A DNA stretch of 26,183 nucleotides from a virus: positions 1 through 26,183 of IMG/VR virus record IMGVR_UViG_3300013102_000067; one strand, written 5' to 3'. The first letter of the stretch is position 1, and each line of letters starts with the position of its first letter. Of the stretch, positions 15,452 through 22,299 are shown piece by piece. The notes under the pieces are model-generated. The model had not been told where the DNA came from and made no database searches. It worked only from the letters and a program-made list of their open reading frames with translations. The translations under genes and the position numbers were made by a program.

Positions 15452-16078
15452 GGTGGTCTGCTCCAGGGATTCGGAAAGTTGACGGATCAGTTCCGGGTGC
15501 AAGAACACCGGGGTGGTGCCGGTTCCCTCGGCGAGGGTGACCGGGTCCATGCGCTTGATGACGGGGCGCGTGGTGAGCCCGGCGCCAAGAAGCGTCGGGC
15601 CGTGAGCGGTGCGGCTTTCGTTGTCGACAAAGTCGTCGACGAACTCGGCGCTGAGGTACACAAAGCCGCGGTCTTTCACCGCGGCCACGCCGTACGGGGT
15701 GAACTCCACATCGGCGCGCAGGCGGTTGCCGTCCACCTTCAGGCTGAGGATCTTCGCGGCGGAGCCGTTGGCCGGCTCGTGCGCCACGTCGATGAAGATG
15801 TCCTGGCCGTAGGTGCGGGCGTCGAAGTTGCGCACCATACTCAGCAGCATGTCGCGGGTGATCTCGAACGTGCCGTAGCGCGGGTCGCTGAACGTGCCGG
15901 TGCGGATGATGGTGACCGTGGCGCGCGGCGAACCCTCCGCCAGTTTCACGCCGTCCAGGCCGCACATGAAGCGCTTGGCGCCCGGTGGCGAGTCGTTGTT
16001 GTCCAGTTGGAATACGCGCGGAGTGGCCGGCGCCGTGGCCACCATCATCAGTGCTACTGCAAGCAACCGTTTGCGCAT
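13463..16078 (-). CDS. Prohead protease - scaffold - major capsid protein fusion
   Basis: 871 aa from ATG 16078 (GGAG, spacer about eight bases). Residues about 50-185 match the Mu gpI-type prohead protease (Mu-like_Pro). They include DIFIDVAHEP with H100, GNRLRADVEFTPYG, FVYLSAEF with S143, and LLGAGLTTRPVIKRM. Residues about 210-380 are Leu/Lys/Asp-rich helices, as in scaffold or delta domains. From about 380-460 to the end is an HK97-fold capsid region (FIKTMLAEFDREHAM, MTIPATVQRAVIEQVYQRLDI, KPDFFLASDVLTNM, ANFWYTIAKTFQTGVPYELF). These parts are usually two or three genes. The N-terminus (MRKRLLAVALMMVATAPA) oddly resembles a signal peptide. An internal start at 15451 could make the capsid part alone. 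Confidence 0.85.
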   Translation of the reverse strand: MRKRLLAVALMMVATAPATPRVFQLDNNDSPPGAKRFMCGLDGVKLAEGSPRATVTIIRTGTFSDPRYGTFEITRDMLLSMVRNFDARTYGQDIFIDVAHEPANGSAAKILSLKVDGNRLRADVEFTPYGVAAVKDRGFVYLSAEFVDDFVDNESRTAHGPTLLGAGLTTRPVIKRMDPVTLAEGTGTTPVFLHPELIRQLSESLEQTTMNWLETLRANLRALKLSEDTIKSICSAYEAAAKNLGEDATAHKGLVDSLTATGKTLAEGGHTGPITLSVQAPAGKMLSEADITKLLDDRETARVDAATKLATDKAARVKLFSDTLTAATGLSDDTRKLLSANVDGLITGAMTDDQVKSLAENQIALGNQIESSRKLAEQGFPIRSGVTHITVDDSNKIKALSENVRKGLAQTQEAFNGKLVFVEEAKQSPFIKTMLAEFDREHAMQLHQEAKMLAGGPVNTGDMTIPATVQRAVIEQVYQRLDILHLVNASVDPTTGATHTIPYQTRDTSAVQNGGIVYEGQPIHRAGIAQALDYAYIEPRKLAMELTNEAAFFSRNSNVINFDAWARNIVSNAQVMRELVAAAIANRMLRDSDAYSVVDVAAGTATTAYTGAANGYKTANFPVVRPYQARDLQGTAVGAAQQPVVVKDGATVLVEFDGSGTQAAGKYFRVLSYNLGLFQICDETGAASAPAGAVTIGYSYTTNVLKVDTDVAAGSTYEKQMNKILQAVGARKATLSQQRFVKPDFFLASDVLTNMITDAEQFSEASSRADANIDNQGNLQPVKGIPGWATDAPGIDLGDERMLLGQRANFWYTIAKTFQTGVPYELFDSNGKALGKRGAYGEEYSSLHIPPPLRSRFTSILAYSVTNARGA

Positions 16079-16095
16079 CGCCGTCTCCGAAAATC

Positions 16096-16130
16096 GTCCC
16101 GCCGCGCCACTGCCATGGTCGCGGCGGGAC
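16096..16130 (-). promoter_or_regulatory. Leader hairpin with short U-run upstream of protease-capsid gene
   Basis: GTCCCGCCGCG and CGCGGCGGGAC form a perfect 11-bp stem around a 13-base loop; the minus strand then reads GATTTTC. It lies between the promoter-like element (16148-16190) and the ATG at 16078, so it would be in the 5' leader of the capsid mRNA. The shape is that of an attenuator or leaky intrinsic terminator; the U-run is short (four). Confidence 0.6.
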
Positions 16131-16147
16131 CTCCCGCTGCCAGAAAT

Positions 16148-16190
16148 GACCGTGTGCGGCGGGGTTCGCGATGTCAACGGGAAAGCGTGC
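16148..16190 (-). promoter_or_regulatory. Copy 2 of bipartite late-promoter-like element (upstream of protease-capsid)
   Basis: The minus strand reads GCACGCTTTCCCGTTGAC (16190-16173), 15 bases, GCACACGGTC (16157-16148). Here the -35 is a perfect TTGACA, with a 17-base spacer and CACGGT at -10. The upstream block is also the end of the Com-like gene: it encodes its last residues (RTLSR) and its TGA. A start near 16142 would leave a leader of about 64 bases holding the hairpin at 16096-16130. Confidence 0.65.
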
Positions 16191-16350
16191 GCACCGGCAC
16201 TAATACCACCGGCACGGTGATCCAGCGCTTGCAGCGGTTGCATCGGGCGTGGCTTTCCTTGTCGCCCAGGCGCACCACGCGGGCGGTGAGCACGTTGTCC
16301 ACCAGCAGCTTCTTGCCGCAGCCGGGGCAGCACAGTCCATCGGTCTTCAT
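16174..16350 (-). CDS. Com-like zinc-finger protein
   Basis: 58 aa from ATG 16350, overlapping the minor head gene stop (ATGA), with GGGGA eight bases upstream. Cysteines C8-x2-C11 and C37-x2-C40 flank a basic/hydrophobic core (KLLVDNVLTARVVRL), and CNRCKRW follows the pattern of Mu Com. Com in Mu binds mom mRNA and activates its translation; there is no mom-like gene in this window. Com-like genes inside head modules are common in prophages with no tested role. Given the hairpin in the following capsid leader, binding that RNA is a possible but untested role. Confidence 0.75.
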   Translation of the reverse strand: MKTDGLCCPGCGKKLLVDNVLTARVVRLGDKESHARCNRCKRWITVPVVLVPVRTLSR

Positions 16351-17414
16351 GCGGCGATCCCCAGGCGTGCACTGATCTGGCTCCACGGCGCCAGCAGTTC
16401 GCTCTCGTGCAGTTGGCCGGCCGCAAACGCGGCGGCTTTCTTCTGGCCGCCGAGCACGCCGGCATGCATGTCGGCCGGTTGCGTGGCCAGCCACTCGAAC
16501 GCGGTCTGTTTGCCGGCGCGGTCGGCGTCGGTCACTTCGTCGATGAACACCGCCTCGATCGTGCACAGGGTGTTCGGGTGCGCGGGGTAGGGCAGCTCGC
16601 TGGGCGGGTACACGCCCGGGCCCAGCCCGTACAGGTTGGCGCGGGCGTACAGGTCGCAGATGTCGGTTTTCGGGTGCAGCGGGCTGAGCAGGTAGCGGAT
16701 GCCGATCACGTCCGGGTGCTGCGCCAGGCTGGCCACGTTGCTTTCCACGTAGGCCCGGTTCATCTCGGTGCGCACCACGCGGTGGGCCGCGTACAGCACG
16801 TCGCCGTCAGGGTTCACAAGCAGCGCTTCCGCTTTTTCCGCCAGCTTTGCGGCGCGGCGTGCCTGCATGCTCAGGTCGAGCACGGCCGGTACCGGCTTGC
16901 CCTGCTGGATGTATTCCAGCGCGGCCTGGTAGCTGGATTGCCCGCGCACGATGCCGTTCTCGATCACGCTGCGCAGCTCGGTCTGCGCGCTGCTGGCCAC
17001 GCGCCAAAGCCGGTCGCTCAGCTGCAGCCCATCCGCCGCGCGGAAGCTGGTGAGCCAGGCCATGGTCTGGGTCACCATGGCATCCACGCTGATGCCGCTG
17101 CCGGTCAGCGGAAGGATGCCTGCAGCGCCGAGGCGGGCGCTCTCAGGCAGTGCCGCGTACACGATGCCGCGGTACTGCTGCAGCAACTGGTCGGCCTGGC
17201 CAGACAGAAACGCGCGCAGCGTGGGGATCTGCCCTGGCAGCACATCGCGGCCGCCATCCTGCAGGCTGAGCAGCTCCAGCTTGATGGCGTTGGCGATGTG
17301 CTGCAGCAGCACCTGCACCGCGCCGGCCTGCTCGTTGCCGTACACCAGCATCTGCGCCCGGGCCGCTTTCACGGCCTGGTCGATGGCGGCTTTCTGGGCG
17401 GCTCCGCTGGCCAT
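16347..17414 (-). CDS. Minor head protein (MuF / SPP1 gp7-like)
   Basis: 355 aa from ATG 17414, sharing a base with the portal stop (TGATG). The N-terminal two thirds are helical and Ala/Gln-rich. The C-terminal part (about 215-320) carries the signature of the phage head morphogenesis family: RTEMNRAYVESN, SPLHPKTDICDLYA, YPPSELPYPAHPNTLCTIEAV. Such proteins bind the portal inside the procapsid and aid head assembly and DNA ejection. It lies directly after portal, the usual place. Confidence 0.9.
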   Translation of the reverse strand: MASGAAQKAAIDQAVKAARAQMLVYGNEQAGAVQVLLQHIANAIKLELLSLQDGGRDVLPGQIPTLRAFLSGQADQLLQQYRGIVYAALPESARLGAAGILPLTGSGISVDAMVTQTMAWLTSFRAADGLQLSDRLWRVASSAQTELRSVIENGIVRGQSSYQAALEYIQQGKPVPAVLDLSMQARRAAKLAEKAEALLVNPDGDVLYAAHRVVRTEMNRAYVESNVASLAQHPDVIGIRYLLSPLHPKTDICDLYARANLYGLGPGVYPPSELPYPAHPNTLCTIEAVFIDEVTDADRAGKQTAFEWLATQPADMHAGVLGGQKKAAAFAAGQLHESELLAPWSQISARLGIAA

Positions 17415-18838
17415 CAGCGCGTGGCGGTGCTGGTGCTGATGTTGGTGGCGCTGTCACCCTTGCGCCCATTGCCCGGCGTCACGCTCACGCGTGCGCCTTT
17501 CGACGGCGCCGGGTTATTCGGGTCGGGGTTGCCGCCGTCGCCGTTCGGGTACGGATCAGCGGTGGCTTTTTGCTGCGCGGCCGCACGCTCGGCGGCGGCA
17601 ATGTCGATGCCGGCCGCTTCCCACACCACCTGTTTCGGCAGGCCCAGCGCCTGCAGCTTCAGGGCGTGGTCGGCGCGCTGGTTCGGCGTGTCGGTGCGGC
17701 GCTCGGCGAACTCCACGCAGAACTCGTACGCGTCCGGGTTGCGCCCGCGCAGCAGCAGGTGCAGGCGAAAGCCCTGCTCGTACGTCCATGCGGTGTTGTC
17801 CTGCAGCGCGTCCAGCTCGTCGTAGAAGTCGGTCTGCAGATCCGCCAGCACGTCGCGGTTCAGATCCTTCACGTAGCCGAACAGGCCCTTCGGGGCGGGC
17901 GCTCCGGCGAAGAAGGTGTCCAGCAGCAGATCCACGTCGGCGATCTGGTCCAGGTTGGCGTCGCCCTGCATCGCGGTCACCGAACCCTTGCGGTTCATGT
18001 AGTAGTCGCGGTACGCGCCGGCGGCCTGGTCGCGCTCCACGCCGGCACGGTAGTCGGCCAGTTGCTCCTCGCTTGCGCCCTCCATGGTGTGCACTGCGCG
18101 CAGCGGCGCGCGCATGCGCCGGCGGATCACCAGGTCTTCCTCGGTGGCGGTGAGCTTTTTCCAGATCGACCGATTGGCATCGAGGTAAGGGCGGCCCATG
18201 CTGCCGAAGTCGTCGTAGTTGTCGGGCGTGAGGCGCGCCATGGTCAACTGCCACAGGCCGAAGTGGGCGACCTCCTGGCTGGTATAGATGTCGCGCTGGG
18301 TGAAGGCCTTTTCCGGGTGTTCGAAGATGCCGGACTTGCCCACGTTCGGCACGATGGTTTCCGCCGGCATGCGCGCGCAGCTGATCACCTGCGACTGGTT
18401 GCCGTCGAGCACCCACTGCATCGGCAAGTTGCCCTCCATCATCAGCCCGCGGATGTCGCTTTCCAGCTTGTCGCGGCGGTTCAGGTGCAGCCGGCGGCAG
18501 AACGCGTCGAACTCGGTCTGCAGCCACTTCGGCTGGCCCGGTGCCACCAGCTTGATCCCGCCTTTCGCGGCGGCGCGCGAGCTGCGCATGTGGATGCGTT
18601 TCACGCGGCCGTCCAGTCGGTCCATGTTGCGGATGTCCAGGATCACCTGGCGCAGCTCGTAGTCCACCCAGAACTGCCGGTACAGCCGTTGCAGCGCATC
18701 TTCCGGCGTGCTGCGTGAGCCCTGCTCGCTGCTGCTGCGCGGGATCTCGCCGGTGAGCAGCTGTTCGGCCGGGCTGTTGCCGACGCTGGCGATGCTGGCC
18801 GTGGGTTTGTTGCCGAACAGGCGGTCGAGGATGCCCAT
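17414..18838 (-). CDS. Portal protein
   Basis: 474 aa from ATG 18838 with AGGAG eight bases upstream. It starts MGILDRLFGNKP, typical of portal N-termini, then has a wing/stem-like core (RQFWVDYELRQVILDIRNMD, DKLESDIRGLMMEGNLPMQW) and a late helix region with GLFGYVKDLNRDVLADLQ. The C-terminal 60 residues are Pro/Asn/Gly-rich and disordered. The dodecameric portal is the channel and motor dock at one capsid vertex. Size and position between large terminase and MuF-like gene agree. I cannot fit it to one of the best-known portal families by eye. Confidence 0.85.
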   Translation of the reverse strand: MGILDRLFGNKPTASIASVGNSPAEQLLTGEIPRSSSEQGSRSTPEDALQRLYRQFWVDYELRQVILDIRNMDRLDGRVKRIHMRSSRAAAKGGIKLVAPGQPKWLQTEFDAFCRRLHLNRRDKLESDIRGLMMEGNLPMQWVLDGNQSQVISCARMPAETIVPNVGKSGIFEHPEKAFTQRDIYTSQEVAHFGLWQLTMARLTPDNYDDFGSMGRPYLDANRSIWKKLTATEEDLVIRRRMRAPLRAVHTMEGASEEQLADYRAGVERDQAAGAYRDYYMNRKGSVTAMQGDANLDQIADVDLLLDTFFAGAPAPKGLFGYVKDLNRDVLADLQTDFYDELDALQDNTAWTYEQGFRLHLLLRGRNPDAYEFCVEFAERRTDTPNQRADHALKLQALGLPKQVVWEAAGIDIAAAERAAAQQKATADPYPNGDGGNPDPNNPAPSKGARVSVTPGNGRKGDSATNISTSTATR

Positions 18839-18849
18839 GGCGAATGCTC

Positions 18850-20424
18850 CTATGCCGCGCTCGCGAGCATCTTCTCGCGGCTATGGCTGGTGGAAAGGAT
18901 GATGGTGGGCGCGTGCGCCGTGCCGCGGGTGGCCAGCGCCCAGACCGCGGCCATGGCGGCGTCGAAGCCGTCGTCGCCGAGTTTCGGGTTGGCCATCTTG
19001 TAGCTGCTGTAACTGGTCTTGGTGGGCTTGGCCACGATGTTGGGCAACTGCCGGCAGAACATGCGCAGGTCGGCCGTCTCTCGGTTGGCCATGTCCTGGT
19101 CATCGAAGTACGGCAACACCGCCGCGTCGTTGTGGAACACCGTGCGCATGGCATGCGCCATCTGGTGCTTGGTCATGCCCTCGAACCGCATCGGGCTGAA
19201 CGCCCACTCCGGCCAGGTGCTGGCGGTGCTCTCGCCGTCGCCGATCGCCCGGCGGTCAATGTCGGTCAGCCCTTCGCGAAACAGCTCGTCGTTGAGCGCG
19301 GTGAGCATGCCCACGCCGAACGCGTCGCCGATCGCGTAGTCCGGGCGGAAATACCGCCAGAACGCCACCAGGTCTTTCTGCACCTCCGGCTCGCCGGTAC
19401 CGGCCGGCCAGAACTTCACGAACGGGAAAAACAGGAAATTGCCGATCTGCTCGGTCACCACCAGCGAGTGCTTGGAGCTGGATGGGTTCTCGCCGTGGCC
19501 GGCTGCGTCGTAGCCGAAGCTGATCACGCCGCGGCGCGGGTAACGGGCGCCGCCCGGCATCGGCTCGGCCAGCTCCAGCCCGCTACGCAGGCCCAGCTGC
19601 ATGGCCGCACGCACCTTGTTCTCCCAGATCAGGTTGCGGCTGCTGATGTTCTTGCACAGCAGCTGGCGGATGTACTCGTCCGGGTCCAGCTCGGTGCGCA
19701 TCTGCTCCATGAAACTGGCGTTCAAGATGCCCAGCTCGATGCCCAGGTGCACGTCCACCGTCGGCAGCACGTGGTACTGCTCGCCGGCGATCATCTCGCT
19801 CAGCGTGTCGGCGCCCTTGAACACGCCGGTGATGCGGATCTGCGGATCGTTCTTGCTGTCGTCGCTGGCGCCCAGGCGGCGCGTGCTGCCCATCATCAGC
19901 AGGAAGCGGCCGTACAGCCGGTCGCGCGGCATGTCGTCGACCTCTTCCAGCGATGCCGCGGTGAGGTCGCCGCCGTCCACGTTGGCCATGATGCCGTAGG
20001 CCCGCGCCATGCTGCGGTTGCTGAACTGGTAATAGGTGTCGGCAAACTGCTGCCGGCCGCTGCGGTAGTTAAGGTGGGCGGTGAGGATGGGGCTGCGGCG
20101 GATCGCTTCCAGGTGGTAGTTCAGGTTTACCAGCGCCTGTGCCTCGCGCGGCGCCACAATGCCAAGCTCCTGATCCGGCGCGGTAGCCAGCTGCTTGAGC
20201 AGGTACATCTCCTTCACCGCGGTCTTGCCGGTGCGGCGGCTGCTGAAGTCGATGGTGTTCTGGTGCCGGTCCATCTCGATGCACTTCAGGATCTGCATCG
20301 GGTCCAGCGTCACGTTGTGCACGTGCTTGTGCCACAGCCCGTGGTCGCCGGCGAAGCGCATCACCTCACGCTCGGCCACACCCTGCAGCCGGTACCGCTC
20401 GGCGCGGGATACGCGCTCAGCCAT
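18850..20424 (-). CDS. terL: Terminase large subunit (packaging ATPase-nuclease)
   Basis: 524 aa from ATG 20424, overlapping the upstream stop by eight bases. The ATPase half shows a Walker A variant SSRRTGKT (61-68) and a Walker B region TAASLEEVDD (155-164). The nuclease half shows the expected acidic residues: D306 in SFGYDAAGHGE, D367 in DYAIGDAFG, and D484/D485/D488 near GDDGFDAAMAAVWA. It packages DNA through the portal and cuts concatemers. Which packaging strategy is used (cos or headful) cannot be read from the sequence here. Confidence 0.95.
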   Translation of the reverse strand: MAERVSRAERYRLQGVAEREVMRFAGDHGLWHKHVHNVTLDPMQILKCIEMDRHQNTIDFSSRRTGKTAVKEMYLLKQLATAPDQELGIVAPREAQALVNLNYHLEAIRRSPILTAHLNYRSGRQQFADTYYQFSNRSMARAYGIMANVDGGDLTAASLEEVDDMPRDRLYGRFLLMMGSTRRLGASDDSKNDPQIRITGVFKGADTLSEMIAGEQYHVLPTVDVHLGIELGILNASFMEQMRTELDPDEYIRQLLCKNISSRNLIWENKVRAAMQLGLRSGLELAEPMPGGARYPRRGVISFGYDAAGHGENPSSSKHSLVVTEQIGNFLFFPFVKFWPAGTGEPEVQKDLVAFWRYFRPDYAIGDAFGVGMLTALNDELFREGLTDIDRRAIGDGESTASTWPEWAFSPMRFEGMTKHQMAHAMRTVFHNDAAVLPYFDDQDMANRETADLRMFCRQLPNIVAKPTKTSYSSYKMANPKLGDDGFDAAMAAVWALATRGTAHAPTIILSTSHSREKMLASAA

Positions 20425-21352
20425 TCTCGCCGGCCTGCTGCTGGTGCTCGATCAGCACCGGGTCGCGTGCGGTGTTCTCGCGGCTGCGGGCGATCAGGTT
20501 GCTCAGATCCTCCAGCGCCAGCGTCGACCGCTTCTGGTACTCGAGTGCGCTGTCCTGCTGCTGTTTCTGGCCGGCGAGGTAGCCCACGGCATCCTCGCTG
20601 GCTTCCTTCGCCTTCGGCGTCATGTCCATGTCGCTCAGCGACAGGCCGATCTTGGCCACCCACTCGCCGATGCGCTTCAGCATCGGGTGCTCGCTCAGCT
20701 CGGTAAGCGCCACCATCTGGCCGGTGTCGTGGTCCTCGTACTGCGCCAGGTGGAAGCAGCCATCCTTGTCGTAGTACCACTGCGGCGCGCGGATGGTGCT
20801 GCCGTCCTTCAGCACGTCCAGGATCATCAGGTTGATGATGCTGCGCAGGTTGGCGTGCAGCTCCGCGTTCATCTCGGTCAGCAGCGACGGGTCGCCGGCG
20901 GTGAACGCCAGGTGGTGGCGGAAATACAGCTCCATCCGCTGCGGGCAGGCACCGCTGCTGTTCACGCACCGACAGTCGTTGCAGCTCGAGTAGCCGCCGG
21001 GCTTGCTGGGCCAGTAGGTGGCGACTCGCGCGGTCAGCCCGTGCTTCAGCCCGTTGAAGCGCGTGCGTGCTGCCTCCTCCGGCGTGGGGTGGCCGTCCAG
21101 GTTCTTCGCGGTGGCTGCCAGCCCCTCGGCGGTCTTCGGGCCGGTGGCGTGAGCCCAGGCCTTCAGCAAGCCGCGCTGCTGGCGTTCCTGCTCGCACTCA
21201 TCGCCGCATGCCCGGCATTTGCCGATGTAGCGCCAAGGGTGCCACTCGTCCTCCGGAGCGTCTTCCACCCGCACGGGTTCGGCCTCGAAGCGGTAATCGC
21301 AGTCAAGGCAGTGGAACCGGACTTCGGTGAGGCGTGGCCGCAGCTTTCCCAT
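20417..21352 (-). CDS. Zinc-finger protein, likely small terminase-type packaging factor
   Basis: 311 aa from ATG 21352. An N-terminal Cys cluster (C15, C18, C46, C49, C53) and a second one (C124, C127, C129, C136) suggest bound zinc. Between them lies a GPKTAEGLAATAKN and RFNGLKHGLTAR segment, a motif I associate with DNA-binding phage and genomic proteins. The C-terminal half is helical (MELYFRHHLAF, LRSIINLMILDVLKDG) and could oligomerise. The place before terL, with overlap, is that of the small terminase. The start has no Shine-Dalgarno and lies only two bases past the predicted transcription start, so a leaderless message is possible. At 311 aa it is longer than most small terminases. 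Confidence 0.6.
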   Translation of the reverse strand: MGKLRPRLTEVRFHCLDCDYRFEAEPVRVEDAPEDEWHPWRYIGKCRACGDECEQERQQRGLLKAWAHATGPKTAEGLAATAKNLDGHPTPEEAARTRFNGLKHGLTARVATYWPSKPGGYSSCNDCRCVNSSGACPQRMELYFRHHLAFTAGDPSLLTEMNAELHANLRSIINLMILDVLKDGSTIRAPQWYYDKDGCFHLAQYEDHDTGQMVALTELSEHPMLKRIGEWVAKIGLSLSDMDMTPKAKEASEDAVGYLAGQKQQQDSALEYQKRSTLALEDLSNLIARSRENTARDPVLIEHQQQAGENG

Positions 21353-21359
21353 GCTGCAT

Positions 21360-21402
21360 GACCGTGTGCGGGTACTGGCCGCGGGTCAACGGGAAAGCGT
21401 GC
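21360..21402 (-). promoter_or_regulatory. Copy 3 of bipartite late-promoter-like element (upstream of terminase genes)
   Basis: The minus strand reads GCACGCTTTCCCGTTGAC (21402-21385), 15 bases, GCACACGGTC (21369-21360). As sigma70 it has TTGACC, 17 bases, CACGGT. The expected start is near 21354 and the ATG is at 21352, so the message would be nearly leaderless. It falls in the only gap of note between the accessory genes and the packaging genes. Confidence 0.65.
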
Positions 21403-21413
21403 ACCGGGTGGCG

Positions 21414-21758
21414 TCAGCTGTAATCCACCGTGCTGGCCGGCGCGGAGCCGCGCGGCGTGTTCCATTCGCGCTCCCGCTCCGCGTAGTACAGGCGCTCCCG
21501 CTCGAGCTCGTCCACGTCGATATCCTCGCGTGGCGTGGCGATCGCCCGGTAGCCGTTGCACACCTTGCAGTCCAGGTCGACCTTGACGTCACAGAACGGG
21601 CAGGCGGTGAACACCCAGAACCGCCGGTGGATAAAGGTGCCGCGGTGGCATTTGTAGCAGGGGATGCCCGCTTCGATCAGCACGTAGCAATAGGCCCCGC
21701 AGGCGTCGCATACGCCGGCGGGGCCAAGGACGGTCGGGTTGAAGTGGCGGCGGCGCAT
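21414..21758 (-). CDS. Nine-cysteine zinc-binding protein
   Basis: 114 aa from ATG 21758; no strong ribosome site. Four CxxC pairs are seen: C17/C20, C34/C37, C53/C56, C64/C67, plus C24. The spacing resembles DnaJ-type or double zinc-ribbon folds that bind two zincs. The last third is a charged helix (VDELERERLYYAERERE). No partner domain such as J or nuclease is present. It is the last accessory gene before the late-promoter-like element. It could bind nucleic acid or a host protein; function unknown. Confidence 0.65.
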   Translation of the reverse strand: MRRRHFNPTVLGPAGVCDACGAYCYVLIEAGIPCYKCHRGTFIHRRFWVFTACPFCDVKVDLDCKVCNGYRAIATPREDIDVDELERERLYYAEREREWNTPRGSAPASTVDYS

Positions 21759-21788
21759 GGGGCGATGGTGCGCGCCGTGGGTCTCAGC

Positions 21789-22043
21789 TCACGCGAGTGG
21801 CTCAACGGCGCGGAAGTCGACAGGCATGTCATTGACCATATCCACGCTGCCAGGCGAATAGTCGGAGATGCCCGACTTCGACACGATCCAGTGGCCATCC
21901 CAGCCGGCGAAGGTGATCCATCGCTTTGTGCCGGGGCACTTTGTCACACGGATTCGGTCGCCGGGTTTCAATACGGCGCGCGCGGCGTCTTCCGCTCGAA
22001 GAAACGCGGCGACACGTTCGGCGCGCTGCTCTTCAGTGACCAT
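21789..22043 (-). CDS. Small phage protein, unknown function
   Basis: 84 aa if started at ATG 22043 (GGTGG six bases upstream); a GTG at 22052 would add three residues. It begins MVTEEQRAERVAAFLRAEDA, a helix, then a small beta domain (KPGDRIRVTKCPGTKRWITF, GWDGHWIVSKSG) that resembles SH3-like barrels. It overlaps the upstream gene by 11 bases. No family is recognised. Confidence 0.6.
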   Translation of the reverse strand: MVTEEQRAERVAAFLRAEDAARAVLKPGDRIRVTKCPGTKRWITFAGWDGHWIVSKSGISDYSPGSVDMVNDMPVDFRAVEPLA

Positions 22044-22290
22044 GGCTGCCACCCATCGACGGCTTCTCCGCCGCTAGCCGCTGCGGCTGCAACGGCTGGT
22101 GGAAGGTGAGGATGTGGTGCCACACCACGCCGCGCCACAGCACACGCAGGCGCTCGCGCCAGCTCAGCTTCCAGCAGCAGATGATCTCGCCGGTATCGCT
22201 GCCCGGCACGCGGTGCGCCGGCAGCGGGTTGTACTCCGGCTGATCCTTGGCGTAGACGACGGTCTGTTCGGGGAATTCGACCAGTTGCAT
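22033..22290 (-). CDS. Conserved small phage protein, unknown function
   Basis: 85 aa from ATG 22290 with AGGAG seven bases upstream. It begins MQLVEFPEQTVVYAKDQPEY and contains LPAHRVPG, ICCWKLSWRERLRVLWRG and TFHQPLQP. I know this pattern as a small protein that recurs in proteobacterial phages and prophages, always unassigned. A basic amphipathic stretch around residues 40-55 could touch membrane or nucleic acid. Confidence 0.75.
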   Translation of the reverse strand: MQLVEFPEQTVVYAKDQPEYNPLPAHRVPGSDTGEIICCWKLSWRERLRVLWRGVVWHHILTFHQPLQPQRLAAEKPSMGGSHGH

Positions 22291-22299
22291 GGGTTTCTC

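Noticed and set aside
12386-16375. A 1329-codon open frame on the plus strand antisense to the capsid and neck genes
   Set aside because: High-GC codon bias removes stops from the complementary frame. It has no domain-like composition, no ribosome site, and lies over several well-supported minus-strand genes.
17556-19154. A 532-codon minus-strand frame across portal and terminase ends
   Set aside because: Arg/Pro/Gly-rich shadow of the true portal and terminase frames; it spans two real genes with clear motifs and starts.
7603-21402. CRISPR or mobile-element repeats as an explanation of the three repeated elements
   Set aside because: Copies are 5-9 kb apart, each a single bipartite unit with fixed inner spacing and a gene start downstream; no array, inverted ends or target duplications.
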